64,000 bases of DNA from the NCBI GenBank assembly GCA_963620035.1, contig CAVEXN010000001.1, positions 62,001-126,000 of the forward strand. Direction: 5' to 3'. A program made the position numbers and the translations under genes. Source of the DNA: F23-D06 sp963620035. GTDB lineage: Bacteria; Bacteroidota; Bacteroidia; Bacteroidales; WCHB1-69. Positions 23,708-33,051 of the stretch are shown piece after piece. A model generated the notes under the pieces. It did not search any database. It worked only from the letters and a program-made list of their open reading frames with translations, and was not told where the DNA came from. Every line of letters begins with the position of its first letter. Within the stretch, counting starts at the first letter, position 1.

Positions 23708-25015
23708 ATGGAAACAACGGTCAGATTCATTGATTTATTCGCCGGCATCGGCGGCATACGGATGGGGTTGGAACTTGCCGCAGAGAAGTCGGGCTGCAGA
23801 TCCGTATGTGTGTTCACGTCCGAGATCAAAGAGGCTGCCATACGGATTCTCAAACAAAACCATCCCGAAGACCATATCACGGGCGACATCACCAAAGTCA
23901 ACGCCAAAGACATCCCCGATTTTGACGTGCTTTGCGGCGGATTCCCTTGTCAGGCATTCTCGGCCGCCGGCAACAGGGACGGTTTTGCCGACACTCGCGG
24001 CACACTGTTCTTTGATGTGGAACGGATCATCGTCGCAAAGAAACCGAAAGGATTTATTTTGGAAAATGTCGAAGGGTTGGCTTCCCATGACGGAGGCAAT
24101 ACGTTACAAGTCATTTTGGGCAATTTAGAGGCTGCCGGGTACCGGGTTTCCCACAAAGTGCTCAATTCTGCCGATTTTGGGATGCCACAGGAACGCAAAA
24201 GGATTTATTTTGTGGGAATCAGGAAGGATTTGTGCAAGGAGGCCGTTTCTTTGGACGACTTTCCCGTCAAGAAAGCGGTTTTGGCCAACATATTGGAAAC
24301 GGGGAAGCCTGTCGCCGACTCTCCCTTTGTAAAACAACTGCTTAGCCTTTTTACTGTAGCGCAATTGGAGGGAAAAGCCATAAAAGACAAGAGGGGCGGA
24401 ACGGCGAACCTGCACAGTTGGGATCTTCAAATCAAAGGCCCGGTTTCCCCTGAGCAGAAAGAACTGCTCAACCGTCTGATGACAGAACGAAGGAAGAAGA
24501 AGTGGGCAGACAAAATTGGCATAAAGTGGATGGATGGTATGCCGCTCACGAAAAAGCAGATTGAGAGTTTCTATTGGCACAAAGATTTGCAGGAGATGCT
24601 GGATGATTTGACAGAAAAGGGATACCTCAGGTACGAGCACCCCAAACAGCAAGTTGCAGACACGCACATTGCGCCGAATGGGAAAACCGTAACGACATAC
24701 CGGAGAGTAAAGGACACGTCCAAGCCCAAAGGATATAACATAGTGGCCGGCAAGTTGAGTTATGAAGTCGGCAAAGTTCTCTCTCCGAAAGAGGTCACCC
24801 CCACCCTCGTGGCCACTGACATGAAACATCTCTTTGTCGGCGACAACGGTGGCTTGCGCACGCTGACCCTGAGAGAAGGGCTGAGGCTGTTCGGCTATCC
24901 GGAGTTCTTCAAATTCGACATTGGCGAAGCAGAGGGGTTCGACCTGCTTGGAAATACAGTCGCCGTGCCGGTAATTGAAGCCATTTCCGGAAGATTGTTA
25001 GAGAAGATCAAATAA
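23708..25015 (+). CDS. DNA (cytosine-5-)-methyltransferase of a type II restriction-modification system
   Basis: Protects host DNA by C5-cytosine methylation. Conserved motifs in order: I (FIDLFAGIGGIRMG), IV (CGGFPCQAFSAAG, catalytic Cys), VI (FILENVEGL), VIII (QERKRIYFVGI), a target-recognition region of about 190 residues (roughly 195-380), IX/X (LREGLRLFGYPEFF and LLGNTVAVPVIEAI). I start at ATG 23708; an upstream ATG at 23684 is possible. The endonuclease gene begins 7 nt after the stop, so the two form an operon with the methylase first. Confidence 0.93.
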   Translation: METTVRFIDLFAGIGGIRMGLELAAEKSGCRSVCVFTSEIKEAAIRILKQNHPEDHITGDITKVNAKDIPDFDVLCGGFPCQAFSAAGNRDGFADTRGTLFFDVERIIVAKKPKGFILENVEGLASHDGGNTLQVILGNLEAAGYRVSHKVLNSADFGMPQERKRIYFVGIRKDLCKEAVSLDDFPVKKAVLANILETGKPVADSPFVKQLLSLFTVAQLEGKAIKDKRGGTANLHSWDLQIKGPVSPEQKELLNRLMTERRKKKWADKIGIKWMDGMPLTKKQIESFYWHKDLQEMLDDLTEKGYLRYEHPKQQVADTHIAPNGKTVTTYRRVKDTSKPKGYNIVAGKLSYEVGKVLSPKEVTPTLVATDMKHLFVGDNGGLRTLTLREGLRLFGYPEFFKFDIGEAEGFDLLGNTVAVPVIEAISGRLLEKIK

Positions 25016-25022
25016 TAATGCA

Positions 25023-25760
25023 ATGGAACACATAACCGCAGAGGAACTATACTCCAGACTGCTGAAAGATTTCAAAATAAAAGAACGTGAAGGTCAAATA
25101 ACATTCAAGCTGGGTGATGTTGGCATTATTGTACGACAACGCGATGTAGTCGGCAATATCATTCAGGAATGGCTGGAAGGTTGGCTTCGCAGCAATGATA
25201 TCTGCTACCAACCCAACCCCAACACTCAAATGCCGCCCGACATATTCCTCAATGAAGACAAAACGAAATATTTAGTTGAGGTTAAAGCATTCCATGCTGA
25301 AGGAAGCCCTGGCTTTGACATCGCAGACTTCAAAGCATACGTGCGTGAAATAATAGAAAAGCCGTATATGCTACATGTCAAATACTTAATCTTTGCATAC
25401 AAGATGGATTCTGATGGGACTGTGACTATTTCTGATTTATGGTTAAAGAATGTGTGGGAAATCAGTGCGGCGATGAAACGAGAGTCAAACTGGACCGTAA
25501 AAGTACAGTTTAAAAACAAACAGATTCATAAACTCCGGCCAGCGGTATGGTATTCTGAAAAACCATCAAAAACACCCGTGTTCGAGACTTTGGAGGACTA
25601 TCTCGCCGCATTGGAGGAAACGATTTTCAAGTATTCAGAAACCAGAGAACTGGCAAATAGCGGATGGAAAGACAAAATTATTAATGCCTATAAGAAACAA
25701 TACGGCATCACTTTGCAGATTCCGCGATGGATGGACATTGAATCCAAATATAGGCTTTAG
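25023..25760 (+). CDS. Type II restriction endonuclease, NgoBV/NlaIV-like
   Basis: 245-residue endonuclease paired with the C5 methylase. A PD-(D/E)xK site is visible as MPPDIFL (about 70-76) followed by YLVEVKAF (about 85-92). The layout (GDVGIIVRQRDVVGNIIQEWLEGWL, then LRPAVWYSE) reminds me of the NgoBV/NlaIV family, which cuts GGNNCC; this is recalled similarity and the specificity is a guess. The base composition is more A/T-rich than that of the neighbours, as often seen for mobile restriction genes. Confidence 0.78.
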   Translation: MEHITAEELYSRLLKDFKIKEREGQITFKLGDVGIIVRQRDVVGNIIQEWLEGWLRSNDICYQPNPNTQMPPDIFLNEDKTKYLVEVKAFHAEGSPGFDIADFKAYVREIIEKPYMLHVKYLIFAYKMDSDGTVTISDLWLKNVWEISAAMKRESNWTVKVQFKNKQIHKLRPAVWYSEKPSKTPVFETLEDYLAALEETIFKYSETRELANSGWKDKIINAYKKQYGITLQIPRWMDIESKYRL

Positions 25761-25825
25761 TCCTTTCTCAAAAAATCTTCACTTCTTTTCTCTCCCTTTG
25801 TAGTATTGCGCTTTGACCTATGTGA

Positions 25826-26044
25826 AATAACCGTATTGCACGGCATTTTTCGGGCTGTGGTGCTACGCCAACGCAATGGACGCGCAATGACCCGAAGGAC
25901 CTCGAAAAGACTCTGCCCGTTGACCGCCGTCTGTATGACGGACGCGGCGGTGGCGTAGTTCTCCGCAACGGTTTCCGTGCGGAAGCATCCGCCGGTCTTG
26001 AGTTTGGGAAACTTTATTTGCAGTTGTGCTTTCCTGTGAGACGA
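25826..26044 (+). pseudogene. Possible remnant of an outer-membrane beta-barrel gene
   Basis: A G/C-rich open stretch of 73 codons without a start reads as coherent protein: RNDPKDLEKTLPVDRRLYDG, a GRGGG turn, then FRAEASAGLEFGKLYLQ, which alternates like a beta-barrel strand of a Bacteroidetes porin-like protein. Upstream there is a stop at 25823, and the last 20 nt run into the 3' end of the convergent CoA-disulfide reductase gene, so the natural C-terminus is missing. I infer that insertion of the restriction-modification segment, or a rearrangement, destroyed the gene. Confidence 0.42.
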
Positions 26045-27687
26045 TAGGTTTTCATGCCACCGATAAGGTTATAGACAGGCTCAAAACCGGATTGCATCAT
26101 AATGCGGGCGGCAATGTATCCGCGCAAGCCCACTTCGCAGAATATTATTGTCTTTTTGTCTTGTGGAATGTCGTCCAGAAACTCGCGGAGTTCGTTTAGG
26201 GGATAGTTTGTTGCCCCCTCTATCGTTCCGCCTTTGAATTCCTGTATGTCGCGAACATCGATGAGATTGATATCCTCTTTTGCATCCAGAATCTTGTCCA
26301 GTTCATCATACTGTATAGGATTCATCAAATGGGCAAAGATGTTTTCGGCCACCATGCCAGCAAACTGAACCGGACTCTTTGCCGAAGCAAAAGGCGGCGC
26401 ATATACATGCTCGCTGTTCACCATATCGAAGATGGTGCCGTGGTGCTTGAGCAGCAGCGACAACGCGTCAATCTGCTTGTCCACATTCTCCTTGCCTACC
26501 GCCTGTGCGCCGAGCAGAAGTCCTGTTTCGGGGTCGAAGTTGATTTTCAGATGGACAGGACTGCTTCCGGGATAATAGGTGGCATGAGAGGCAGGATGAA
26601 TGATGACCGTTTGGAAATTGATGCCCTGTTTGCGCAAGATGTGCTCCGACAGACCGGCGGCGGCAGCTGTAAGGTCAAAGACCTTGGCAATGGCAGCCGT
26701 CACAGACCCGTTGTATTTAACAGAATGCGGATAAACCATATTCATGGCTGCAATGCGTGCCTGCAAGTTGGCAGGTCCCGCCAGAAAATTGCAATAGGAC
26801 TTTCCCGTGATGGGATGCGGGAATTCAACGGCATCGCCCACTGCAAAAACGGTTTCGTCTGAAGTCTGCATATATTCGTCCACATGTATGCCGCCCGTCG
26901 CGCCGAGTTTCAGCCCGCAGTCTTCTGCCAAATGTGCATTAGGCTGCACACCAATGCTTAATATGGCAAGGTCGCAGTCAAGAACATCGCCATTTTCGAG
27001 AGAGACTGTCAATTTTTCCTTTTCCTCTTTAATTGAGGACAAGCCATTGCCGACAATCACCTTGATTCCCTTGTCGGCAAGATGCTGCTGCACAATGGCA
27101 GCCATAGGCAAGTCAAGCGGCTGCAGTATATGGTCGGCTTTTTCCACCACCGTTACGCCGTAGCCTATTTTGTGCAGGTTTTCCGCCATCTCGAGACCAA
27201 TGAAACCGCCGCCCACAATCACGGCGGCAGAGCCCTCACTCAGCCGGTCGGCAGCCGATGCCTTTATGCGGTCACAGTCCATCACATTCCTCAGGGTAAA
27301 AACACTGGGGAGGGTTGCGCCAGGCACGTCGGGTATCATAGGGTCGGCACCCGGGGAAAGCAACAGGATGTCATAGTCCTCCTCATATTTTTCCCCGTTT
27401 CGGTGGTTGAGAACCATGACTGTCTTTTTTTTGCGGTCAATCGACAATGCTTCGTTAAAAGTCCGTACATCCACATTGTAGCGATTTCCGAACGAAACGG
27501 GGGTTTGCAGGAACAGTTTTTTTCTTTCCTCAATCATTTCGCCAATGTAATACGGAAGCCCGCAGTTGGCGTACGAGATATGTTCGCCTTTTTCAAGCAG
27601 GATGATTTCAGCATCTTCGTTCAGTCTTCTGAGCCTTGCGGCAGCAGATGCCCCACCTGCCACTCCGCCGATGATTATATATTTCAT
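26014..27687 (-). CDS. CoA-disulfide reductase with C-terminal rhodanese domain
   Basis: FAD- and NAD(P)H-dependent reductase of CoA disulfide or persulfide. FAD-binding IIIGGVAGGASAAARLRRL (4-22), redox Cys in SYANCGLPYYIG (about 43), a second Rossmann motif VIVGGGFIGLEMAENL, AVGDAVE, and a dimerisation domain. A rhodanese domain occupies about 465-557 with its active Cys in IIFCEVGLRGY. Single-Cys CoADR-RHD proteins act in sulfur or redox metabolism. The ATG at 27687 overlaps the stop of the upstream glycosyltransferase (ATGA). Confidence 0.9.
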   Translation of the reverse strand: MKYIIIGGVAGGASAAARLRRLNEDAEIILLEKGEHISYANCGLPYYIGEMIEERKKLFLQTPVSFGNRYNVDVRTFNEALSIDRKKKTVMVLNHRNGEKYEEDYDILLLSPGADPMIPDVPGATLPSVFTLRNVMDCDRIKASAADRLSEGSAAVIVGGGFIGLEMAENLHKIGYGVTVVEKADHILQPLDLPMAAIVQQHLADKGIKVIVGNGLSSIKEEKEKLTVSLENGDVLDCDLAILSIGVQPNAHLAEDCGLKLGATGGIHVDEYMQTSDETVFAVGDAVEFPHPITGKSYCNFLAGPANLQARIAAMNMVYPHSVKYNGSVTAAIAKVFDLTAAAAGLSEHILRKQGINFQTVIIHPASHATYYPGSSPVHLKINFDPETGLLLGAQAVGKENVDKQIDALSLLLKHHGTIFDMVNSEHVYAPPFASAKSPVQFAGMVAENIFAHLMNPIQYDELDKILDAKEDINLIDVRDIQEFKGGTIEGATNYPLNELREFLDDIPQDKKTIIFCEVGLRGYIAARIMMQSGFEPVYNLIGGMKTYRLTGKHNCK

Positions 27688-28790
27688 AGGTATATTTTTT
27701 TTAAGGTTTCTTCTTCGTTTTGCCAAGTCAATTCCTTTGCTGCCGCCTTGCAGTTTTCGCGGCACTGTGCATAGAGTCCTGGCGTTTCAATCATCTTTCG
27801 CACAGTGCCGGCAATAGTTTCCGGCGATAGGTTCTCCGTGACGAGTCCAACGCCGTAATGGCTGACAATGGCGGCGCGCTCTGTAAGGTTCGACACCACT
27901 TGCGGCGTTCCGGCATGTATATACTCGAATATCTTGTTGGGCAGACTGAAGCGCAAGTTGGCGCTGACATCACGGTCGAGTGCCATGCCTATGTCTGCTA
28001 ACGCTGTGTAATTGAACAGGTTCTGCTGGTCTTGTCGCCCGACAAAAGTTATTCTGTCTTCAATTTTAAGTTCTGCCGCCATCTTCTTGAGGCGAGGCAA
28101 CACTTTCCCGTTACCCACAATGAAGAGATGTGCCTGTGGCAGCAGCGCCATGGCCTGCACCAGTTCTTCACCTCCGCGCCCCTCATCAATGGCATTGCCC
28201 TGCAAGATCAAGATTGTCTTGTCAGCGGGCATGCGCAATGATGCCTTAATAGCCGTTATTTGCTGCTTGCGGGCCGGCGGAATATTACGCACCAGATATG
28301 GGCGTATGCCATACTCCTTTTCGTATTGGTCCACAATAGACTGGCTGACCGTGATGACTTTCTGGAGTTTAGGGAAACAAAAGCGTTCTATGCTGCCCCA
28401 TACTTTCAAGGCCGCGGGGTTGCTGACCACGGAAAGTTCGCCGCAAAAGTACTCATGGCTGTCATAGACCAACTCCTTGTTGCGGATTCTGCTGACAAGG
28501 AAATTGGGGAGCAGTGTATCCAAATCATTGGCAATCAATATGTCGCACTTTTTGAAGAGAAGATAGAGAAACAGACGTACATTGTATTCCGCATAAAAGA
28601 GGCAGCCTTTGCGGAAAAACAGCCTCAACCGCTTGGTTTTATACGTTCTGGGGGACAAAGAAGGGGAGTTTCCGTAGCATCGCCCCACCAACGTCACCGC
28701 AAAACCGTTTCGCACAAGAAACTGCGCCACCTTGTCCACACGCGGATCCGTGTAGAGGTCATTTGTGACAGACAATATGGCCCGTTTCAT
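27684..28790 (-). CDS. GT4-type glycosyltransferase
   Basis: Cytosolic GT-B-fold transferase, likely for a surface glycan. The 368-residue protein starts at 28790 (MKRAILSVTNDLYTDPRVDK), with an N-terminal acceptor domain and a nucleotide-sugar domain: VGNGKVLPRL, ITFVGRQDQQNLFNYTALADIG and the E-x7-E-like SLPNKIFEYIHAGTP. Donor and acceptor are unknown. Its start codon overlaps the secA stop by 1 nt (TAATG) and its stop overlaps the next gene by 4 nt, so translation of the three is probably coupled. Confidence 0.85.
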   Translation of the reverse strand: MKRAILSVTNDLYTDPRVDKVAQFLVRNGFAVTLVGRCYGNSPSLSPRTYKTKRLRLFFRKGCLFYAEYNVRLFLYLLFKKCDILIANDLDTLLPNFLVSRIRNKELVYDSHEYFCGELSVVSNPAALKVWGSIERFCFPKLQKVITVSQSIVDQYEKEYGIRPYLVRNIPPARKQQITAIKASLRMPADKTILILQGNAIDEGRGGEELVQAMALLPQAHLFIVGNGKVLPRLKKMAAELKIEDRITFVGRQDQQNLFNYTALADIGMALDRDVSANLRFSLPNKIFEYIHAGTPQVVSNLTERAAIVSHYGVGLVTENLSPETIAGTVRKMIETPGLYAQCRENCKAAAKELTWQNEEETLKKIYL

Positions 28791-31700
28791 TAATCTGTGA
28801 CGTTGCGGCCGTGGCAGTTCTTGTACTTCTTTCCGCTTCCGCATGGGCAGGGGTCGTTGCGCCCTACTTTCTTCTCCACACGGATCGGCTGGCTGCCCTT
28901 GCCACCCTGTGCGACTTGCTTGCCGCCGCCGGGAACCTCTTCGCGCCCCGTGGTCAGTTTCTTGGCCTCCGACTGCGGCAACTGCGCCTCTCTCATCTGC
29001 GCCGGCTCTTCAACCATCGGAATGAAACCCTTGTTCAAGAAACTTACGATTTCCTGACTGATGCGGACAAGTAACTGGTCAAAAAGGTTGAAGGATTCGA
29101 GTTTGTAAATCAACAGCGGGTCTTTCTGTTCGTAGGAGGCATTCTGCACACTGTCTTTCAAATCGTCCATGGCGCGCAGGTGTTCTTTCCAGGCGTTGTC
29201 GATGACCGCCAAGGTGATGCCTTTCTCAAACGAGAGCCCCACCTCGCGACCTCTCGTCTCATAGCACTTCTTGAGCGGGGCTACGATGCTGATGTTCTTG
29301 TTGCCATCCGTGAAAGGAATGGCGATATTCTGGAAGCGGTCGCCATGCTCCAGATACACTTTCTCGATAACGGGATAGGCCTGTTCGCTTACATGTTTGA
29401 TTTTCTCTTTATAATGATCATAAACGACAGGATAGAGTTTTCCAACCAAGTTTTGCGGACGCTCTTGCAGGAAATAGGACTCCTCAAAAGGTGTTTCGAC
29501 TCCGAAAAACTTAATCATGTCCATACTGAATGACTCGAAGTCCTTGTCCTCCCAGTTCTTGTTGACAACTGTTTCGCACACATCTTCAAACATCTGGGCA
29601 ATGTCGATGGCAAGGCGGTCGCCGAAGAGGGCGTTGCGTCTTTTGCGGTAGATGGTAGAACGTTGCTTGTTCATCACGTCGTCATACTCGAGCAGTCGTT
29701 TGCGGATTCCGAAGTTGTTTTCCTCCACTTTCTTCTGTGCGCGCTCGATAGACTTGGAGATCATCCTGTGCTGGATAACATCGCCGTCTTGGTGTCCCAT
29801 CTGGTCCATAACCTTGGCGATACGGTCGGAGCCGAAAAGCCGCATCAAGTTGTCTTCGAGGGAGACAAAGAACTGCGAGCTTCCGGGGTCGCCTTGACGT
29901 CCGGAACGGCCTCGCAGCTGGCGGTCCACGCGGCGCGAGTCGTGGCGTTCAGTGCCTATGATGGCCAGTCCTCCCTTTTCCCTGACCGCCGGGGTAAGTT
30001 TGATGTCGGTACCGCGGCCTGCCATATTGGTGGCAATAGTGATCGTGCCCTCGTGCCCGGCTTCGGCAACAATGTCGGCCTCTTTCTTGTGCAACTTGGC
30101 ATTCAGCACGTTATGCGGCATCTTGCGCCGGGTCAAGATATTGGAGAGCAGTTCCGAAGTTTCCACGGAAGTGGTGCCCACCAACACAGGGCGTCCCTCC
30201 TCGTGCAACCGGATGATTTCATCTACCACCGCCTTGTATTTCTCCCGTTTGGTTTTATATACCAAGTCGTTGGCATCTTCTCTGATGACGGGTTTGTTTG
30301 TTGGGATAACCACCACATCAAGTTTGTAGATATTCCAGAACTCGCCGGCCTCCGTCTCTGCGGTACCGGTCATGCCGGCCAGTTTCTTGTACATCCGGAA
30401 ATAATTCTGCAGTGTAATGGTGGCATACGTCTGGGTGGCGGCCTCGACTTTCACATTCTCCTTGGCTTCGATAGCCTGATGCAAGCCGTCAGAATAGCGG
30501 CGGCCTTCCATAATACGTCCCGTCTGTTCGTCCACGATTTTCACCTTGTTGTCAATAATGACATATTCCACATCCTTGGCAAACATCGTATAGGCTTTCA
30601 GCAGTTGATGAATGGTGTGGATACGGTCGGAGGCGGCAGCAAAATTGGTATATATCTCATTTTTGCGGAGAGTTTTCTCCTGAGGGGTGAGTTGTTCCTT
30701 TTCGAGTTCTGCGATCTCGGCCCCGACATCGGGCATGATGAACATCTTGGCCTCGTCGGCATCCTTGCTGACCAGGTCAATACCTTTCTCCATTATGTCT
30801 ACCGTATTCTGCTTTTCTTCGATGACGAAATAGAGTTCGTCGTCGATGAGCGGCATATTACGGTTCTGGTCTTGCATAAAGAAAGACTCCGTCCGTTGGA
30901 GCACCTGCTTCATACCAGGTTCGCTGAGGAACTTGATGAGAGCCGTATTCTTAGGAAGCCCCCGATGGGCGCGCAACAGCAGCATGGCGCTTTCATCCTG
31001 CGGTTTAGGGTCGGGGTTCTCTGCCAGCATCTTCTTGGCTTTTGCCAAAATTTCTGTTACGTATGCACGCTGGGCATCATAAAGTTTTTGCACTATGGGC
31101 TTGTATTTGTCAAAATCCTGCTGGTCGCCTTTCGGTGTCGGGCCGGAGATGATAAGCGGGGTACGGGCATCGTCAATCAACACAGAGTCCACCTCATCCA
31201 CAATGGCGTAATTGTGTGGACGCTGCACCAGTTCTCCGATGTTTCGTGCCATATTGTCACGCAGGTAGTCGAATCCGAACTCATTGTTGGTTCCGTAGGT
31301 GATGTCGGCGTTATAGGCGCGGCGGCGCTCGTCAGAGTTTGGCTCGTGCTTGTCGATGCAATCTACCGTCAGACCGAGGAACTCGTATAGTCGTCCCATC
31401 CATTCGGAGTCACGTTTGGCAAGGTAGTCATTGACTGTAACCACGTGAACGCCCTTGCCCGGCAGTGCGTTAAGGTAAACCGGCAGCGTAGCCACGAGGG
31501 TTTTGCCCTCGCCCGTCGCCATCTCGGCAATCTTGCCTTCGTGCAGCACAATGCCGCCGATGATCTGCACGTCATAATGGCACATATCCCAGGTGATCAT
31601 ATTGCCGCCGGCAGACCATCTGTTGTGGTAGCGCGCCTTGTCGTCGTCAATCTCTATGCCGTCGTGCGTGGCGGCAAGGTCACGGTCAAGCTGGGTGGCG

Positions 31701-32092
31701 GTCACTTCAACATACTCATTGTCCTTGAAACGTCGCGCAGCCTCCTTCATCACCGAGAATGCCTCCGGAAGAATCTCGTCAAGTACCTCCTGAGTGGTCT
31801 TGTAAACCTTGTCCTCCAGTTTCTCTACCTCTTTGTAGAGCCCCTGCTTCTCCTCGATGGGAAGATCATAGTTCTCGTCCAGATAATTCTGGATTTCTTT
31901 CAGGCGAAGTTCCTCCTTTTCTGTGGCCTTTCTTATCTGTTCTCTGAACTCTACGGTTTTGTGCCGCAATTCGTCGGTTGAAAGGTTCTTGATTGTCTCG
32001 TAAGCCTGCAGCGTTCTGGTCAGTTTGGGCTGCAGCTCTTTCATATCTCTGTCGGCTTTGGTGCCGAAAAGTTTTGTCAGGAAATTTGCCAT
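28790..32092 (-). CDS. secA: Preprotein translocase ATPase SecA
   Basis: Drives Sec-dependent export. 1100 residues from ATG 32092; Bacteroidetes SecA is longer than the 900-residue E. coli protein, here with an insertion around residues 320-440 (EILAKAKKMLAENPDPKPQ and what follows). Walker A MATGEGKTLVATLP, DEVDSVLIDDARTPLIISGP, and MAGRGTDIKL with the GTERHDSRRVDRQLRGRSGRQGD segment are clear. The C-terminal zinc motif is GRNDPCPCGSGKKYKNCHG. First gene of an overlapping run with the glycosyltransferase and CoA-disulfide reductase. Confidence 0.98.
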   Translation of the reverse strand: MANFLTKLFGTKADRDMKELQPKLTRTLQAYETIKNLSTDELRHKTVEFREQIRKATEKEELRLKEIQNYLDENYDLPIEEKQGLYKEVEKLEDKVYKTTQEVLDEILPEAFSVMKEAARRFKDNEYVEVTATQLDRDLAATHDGIEIDDDKARYHNRWSAGGNMITWDMCHYDVQIIGGIVLHEGKIAEMATGEGKTLVATLPVYLNALPGKGVHVVTVNDYLAKRDSEWMGRLYEFLGLTVDCIDKHEPNSDERRRAYNADITYGTNNEFGFDYLRDNMARNIGELVQRPHNYAIVDEVDSVLIDDARTPLIISGPTPKGDQQDFDKYKPIVQKLYDAQRAYVTEILAKAKKMLAENPDPKPQDESAMLLLRAHRGLPKNTALIKFLSEPGMKQVLQRTESFFMQDQNRNMPLIDDELYFVIEEKQNTVDIMEKGIDLVSKDADEAKMFIMPDVGAEIAELEKEQLTPQEKTLRKNEIYTNFAAASDRIHTIHQLLKAYTMFAKDVEYVIIDNKVKIVDEQTGRIMEGRRYSDGLHQAIEAKENVKVEAATQTYATITLQNYFRMYKKLAGMTGTAETEAGEFWNIYKLDVVVIPTNKPVIREDANDLVYKTKREKYKAVVDEIIRLHEEGRPVLVGTTSVETSELLSNILTRRKMPHNVLNAKLHKKEADIVAEAGHEGTITIATNMAGRGTDIKLTPAVREKGGLAIIGTERHDSRRVDRQLRGRSGRQGDPGSSQFFVSLEDNLMRLFGSDRIAKVMDQMGHQDGDVIQHRMISKSIERAQKKVEENNFGIRKRLLEYDDVMNKQRSTIYRKRRNALFGDRLAIDIAQMFEDVCETVVNKNWEDKDFESFSMDMIKFFGVETPFEESYFLQERPQNLVGKLYPVVYDHYKEKIKHVSEQAYPVIEKVYLEHGDRFQNIAIPFTDGNKNISIVAPLKKCYETRGREVGLSFEKGITLAVIDNAWKEHLRAMDDLKDSVQNASYEQKDPLLIYKLESFNLFDQLLVRISQEIVSFLNKGFIPMVEEPAQMREAQLPQSEAKKLTTGREEVPGGGKQVAQGGKGSQPIRVEKKVGRNDPCPCGSGKKYKNCHGRNVTD

Positions 32093-32114
32093 ATTCAAAC
32101 GGGTTTAAAGTCGG

Positions 32115-32122
32115 CAAAAATA
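32115..32122 (-). promoter_or_regulatory. -7 element of secA
   Basis: TATTTTTG on the minus strand, 22 nt before the secA ATG. Confidence 0.62.
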
Positions 32123-32301
32123 CAAAAATTGTGCCATAAGGATAAGCCTGACGAAATGACTGTCAGGGCGGGCTTTCCTGCTCCCCGTTTTATAACTTTC
32201 CAAGTTGAACTTATACCACGGATGCCGGCACGGTTGGAGTCCATTCGGTTGACGACTATAATATTCAATGGCGAAATAGTCAGACACATCAAAAAAAAAT
32301 G

Positions 32302-32309
32302 TATTTTTG
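32302..32309 (+). promoter_or_regulatory. -7 element of the TPR protein-ribH-fmt run
   Basis: TATTTTTG, 30 nt before the start codon at 32340; no clear -33 box. Confidence 0.62.
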
Positions 32310-32339
32310 CGCCTCAAAAAAACATTATTATCAACAGCT

Positions 32340-33044
32340 ATGGCAAGTAACGAAAAAGTAGGCACAAAGAAAGTTGACCAGCAAGAGAATAAAGAAAACA
32401 TTGTAACAAAAATTCTCGCTTTCTTCAACAAATACCAGAACATCATATACGGTGTCCTCATCGGCATCTTGGTGATAGCATGCGCGCTCATCGCCCTGAA
32501 CCGATTCTATATCCAGAAAAGAAATGGCGAAGCTTCAGCGCAGATGACTGCACCAATCAACCTTTTCATGGCGGGAGACTCCACATCCCTGAACCTTGCG
32601 TTGGAGGGCGATGATGAAAACAGCGGTTTCCTGTCAATTGCAAACAGTTACAAACTCACCAAGACAGCAAACACGGCACACTATTATGCAGGTCTTTGCT
32701 ATCTTAAACTCGGACAGAAAGACGAAGCGCTTTCAAACCTCAAGAAATTCAAGAAAAAAGAAGAGGTGCTCTGGTACGCATGCCAGGCTACTATCGGCGA
32801 CCTTTACGATGAGCAAGGAGACGAGGCTGCCGCTTTGAAATATTACAAAAAAGCCGCCAAAAGCGAAGATCCTTTCTTTACGCCCATAACCCTCTTTAAG
32901 ATAGGGCAACTCTATGAAAGACAGGAAAAATGGAACGAAGCCTTGTCTGCATACCGTCAGATTGAAGACAGGTTCTATACCGAATACAACAAAATGAATA
33001 TTTCCCAATATGTGGAAAGAGTTCAGCAGAAAGTTTCAAAATAG
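32340..33044 (+). CDS. Membrane-anchored tetratricopeptide-repeat protein
   Basis: 234 residues: a charged N-terminus, one transmembrane helix (about 35-55, IIYGVLIGILVIACALIAL), then an extracytoplasmic domain of TPR-like helices (HYYAGLCYLKLGQKDEALSNL, ATIGDLYDEQGDEAAALKYYKKA, LFKIGQLYERQEKWNEALSAY). The layout resembles the YfgM/BamD-like scaffolds. Partners are unknown. It lies 7 nt before ribH. Confidence 0.82.
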   Translation: MASNEKVGTKKVDQQENKENIVTKILAFFNKYQNIIYGVLIGILVIACALIALNRFYIQKRNGEASAQMTAPINLFMAGDSTSLNLALEGDDENSGFLSIANSYKLTKTANTAHYYAGLCYLKLGQKDEALSNLKKFKKKEEVLWYACQATIGDLYDEQGDEAAALKYYKKAAKSEDPFFTPITLFKIGQLYERQEKWNEALSAYRQIEDRFYTEYNKMNISQYVERVQQKVSK

Positions 33045-33051
33045 GATTTGA

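Noticed and set aside
23352..24128. 258-codon plus-strand frame covering the tandem repeat and the start of the methylase
   Set aside because: It runs out of frame through conserved methylase motifs, crosses the repeat and the promoter, and has no family-like sequence.
29663..31390. 575-codon frame antisense to secA
   Set aside because: It is the complement of strongly conserved SecA sequence; long antisense frames are common opposite G/C-rich conserved genes and this one shows no domain features.
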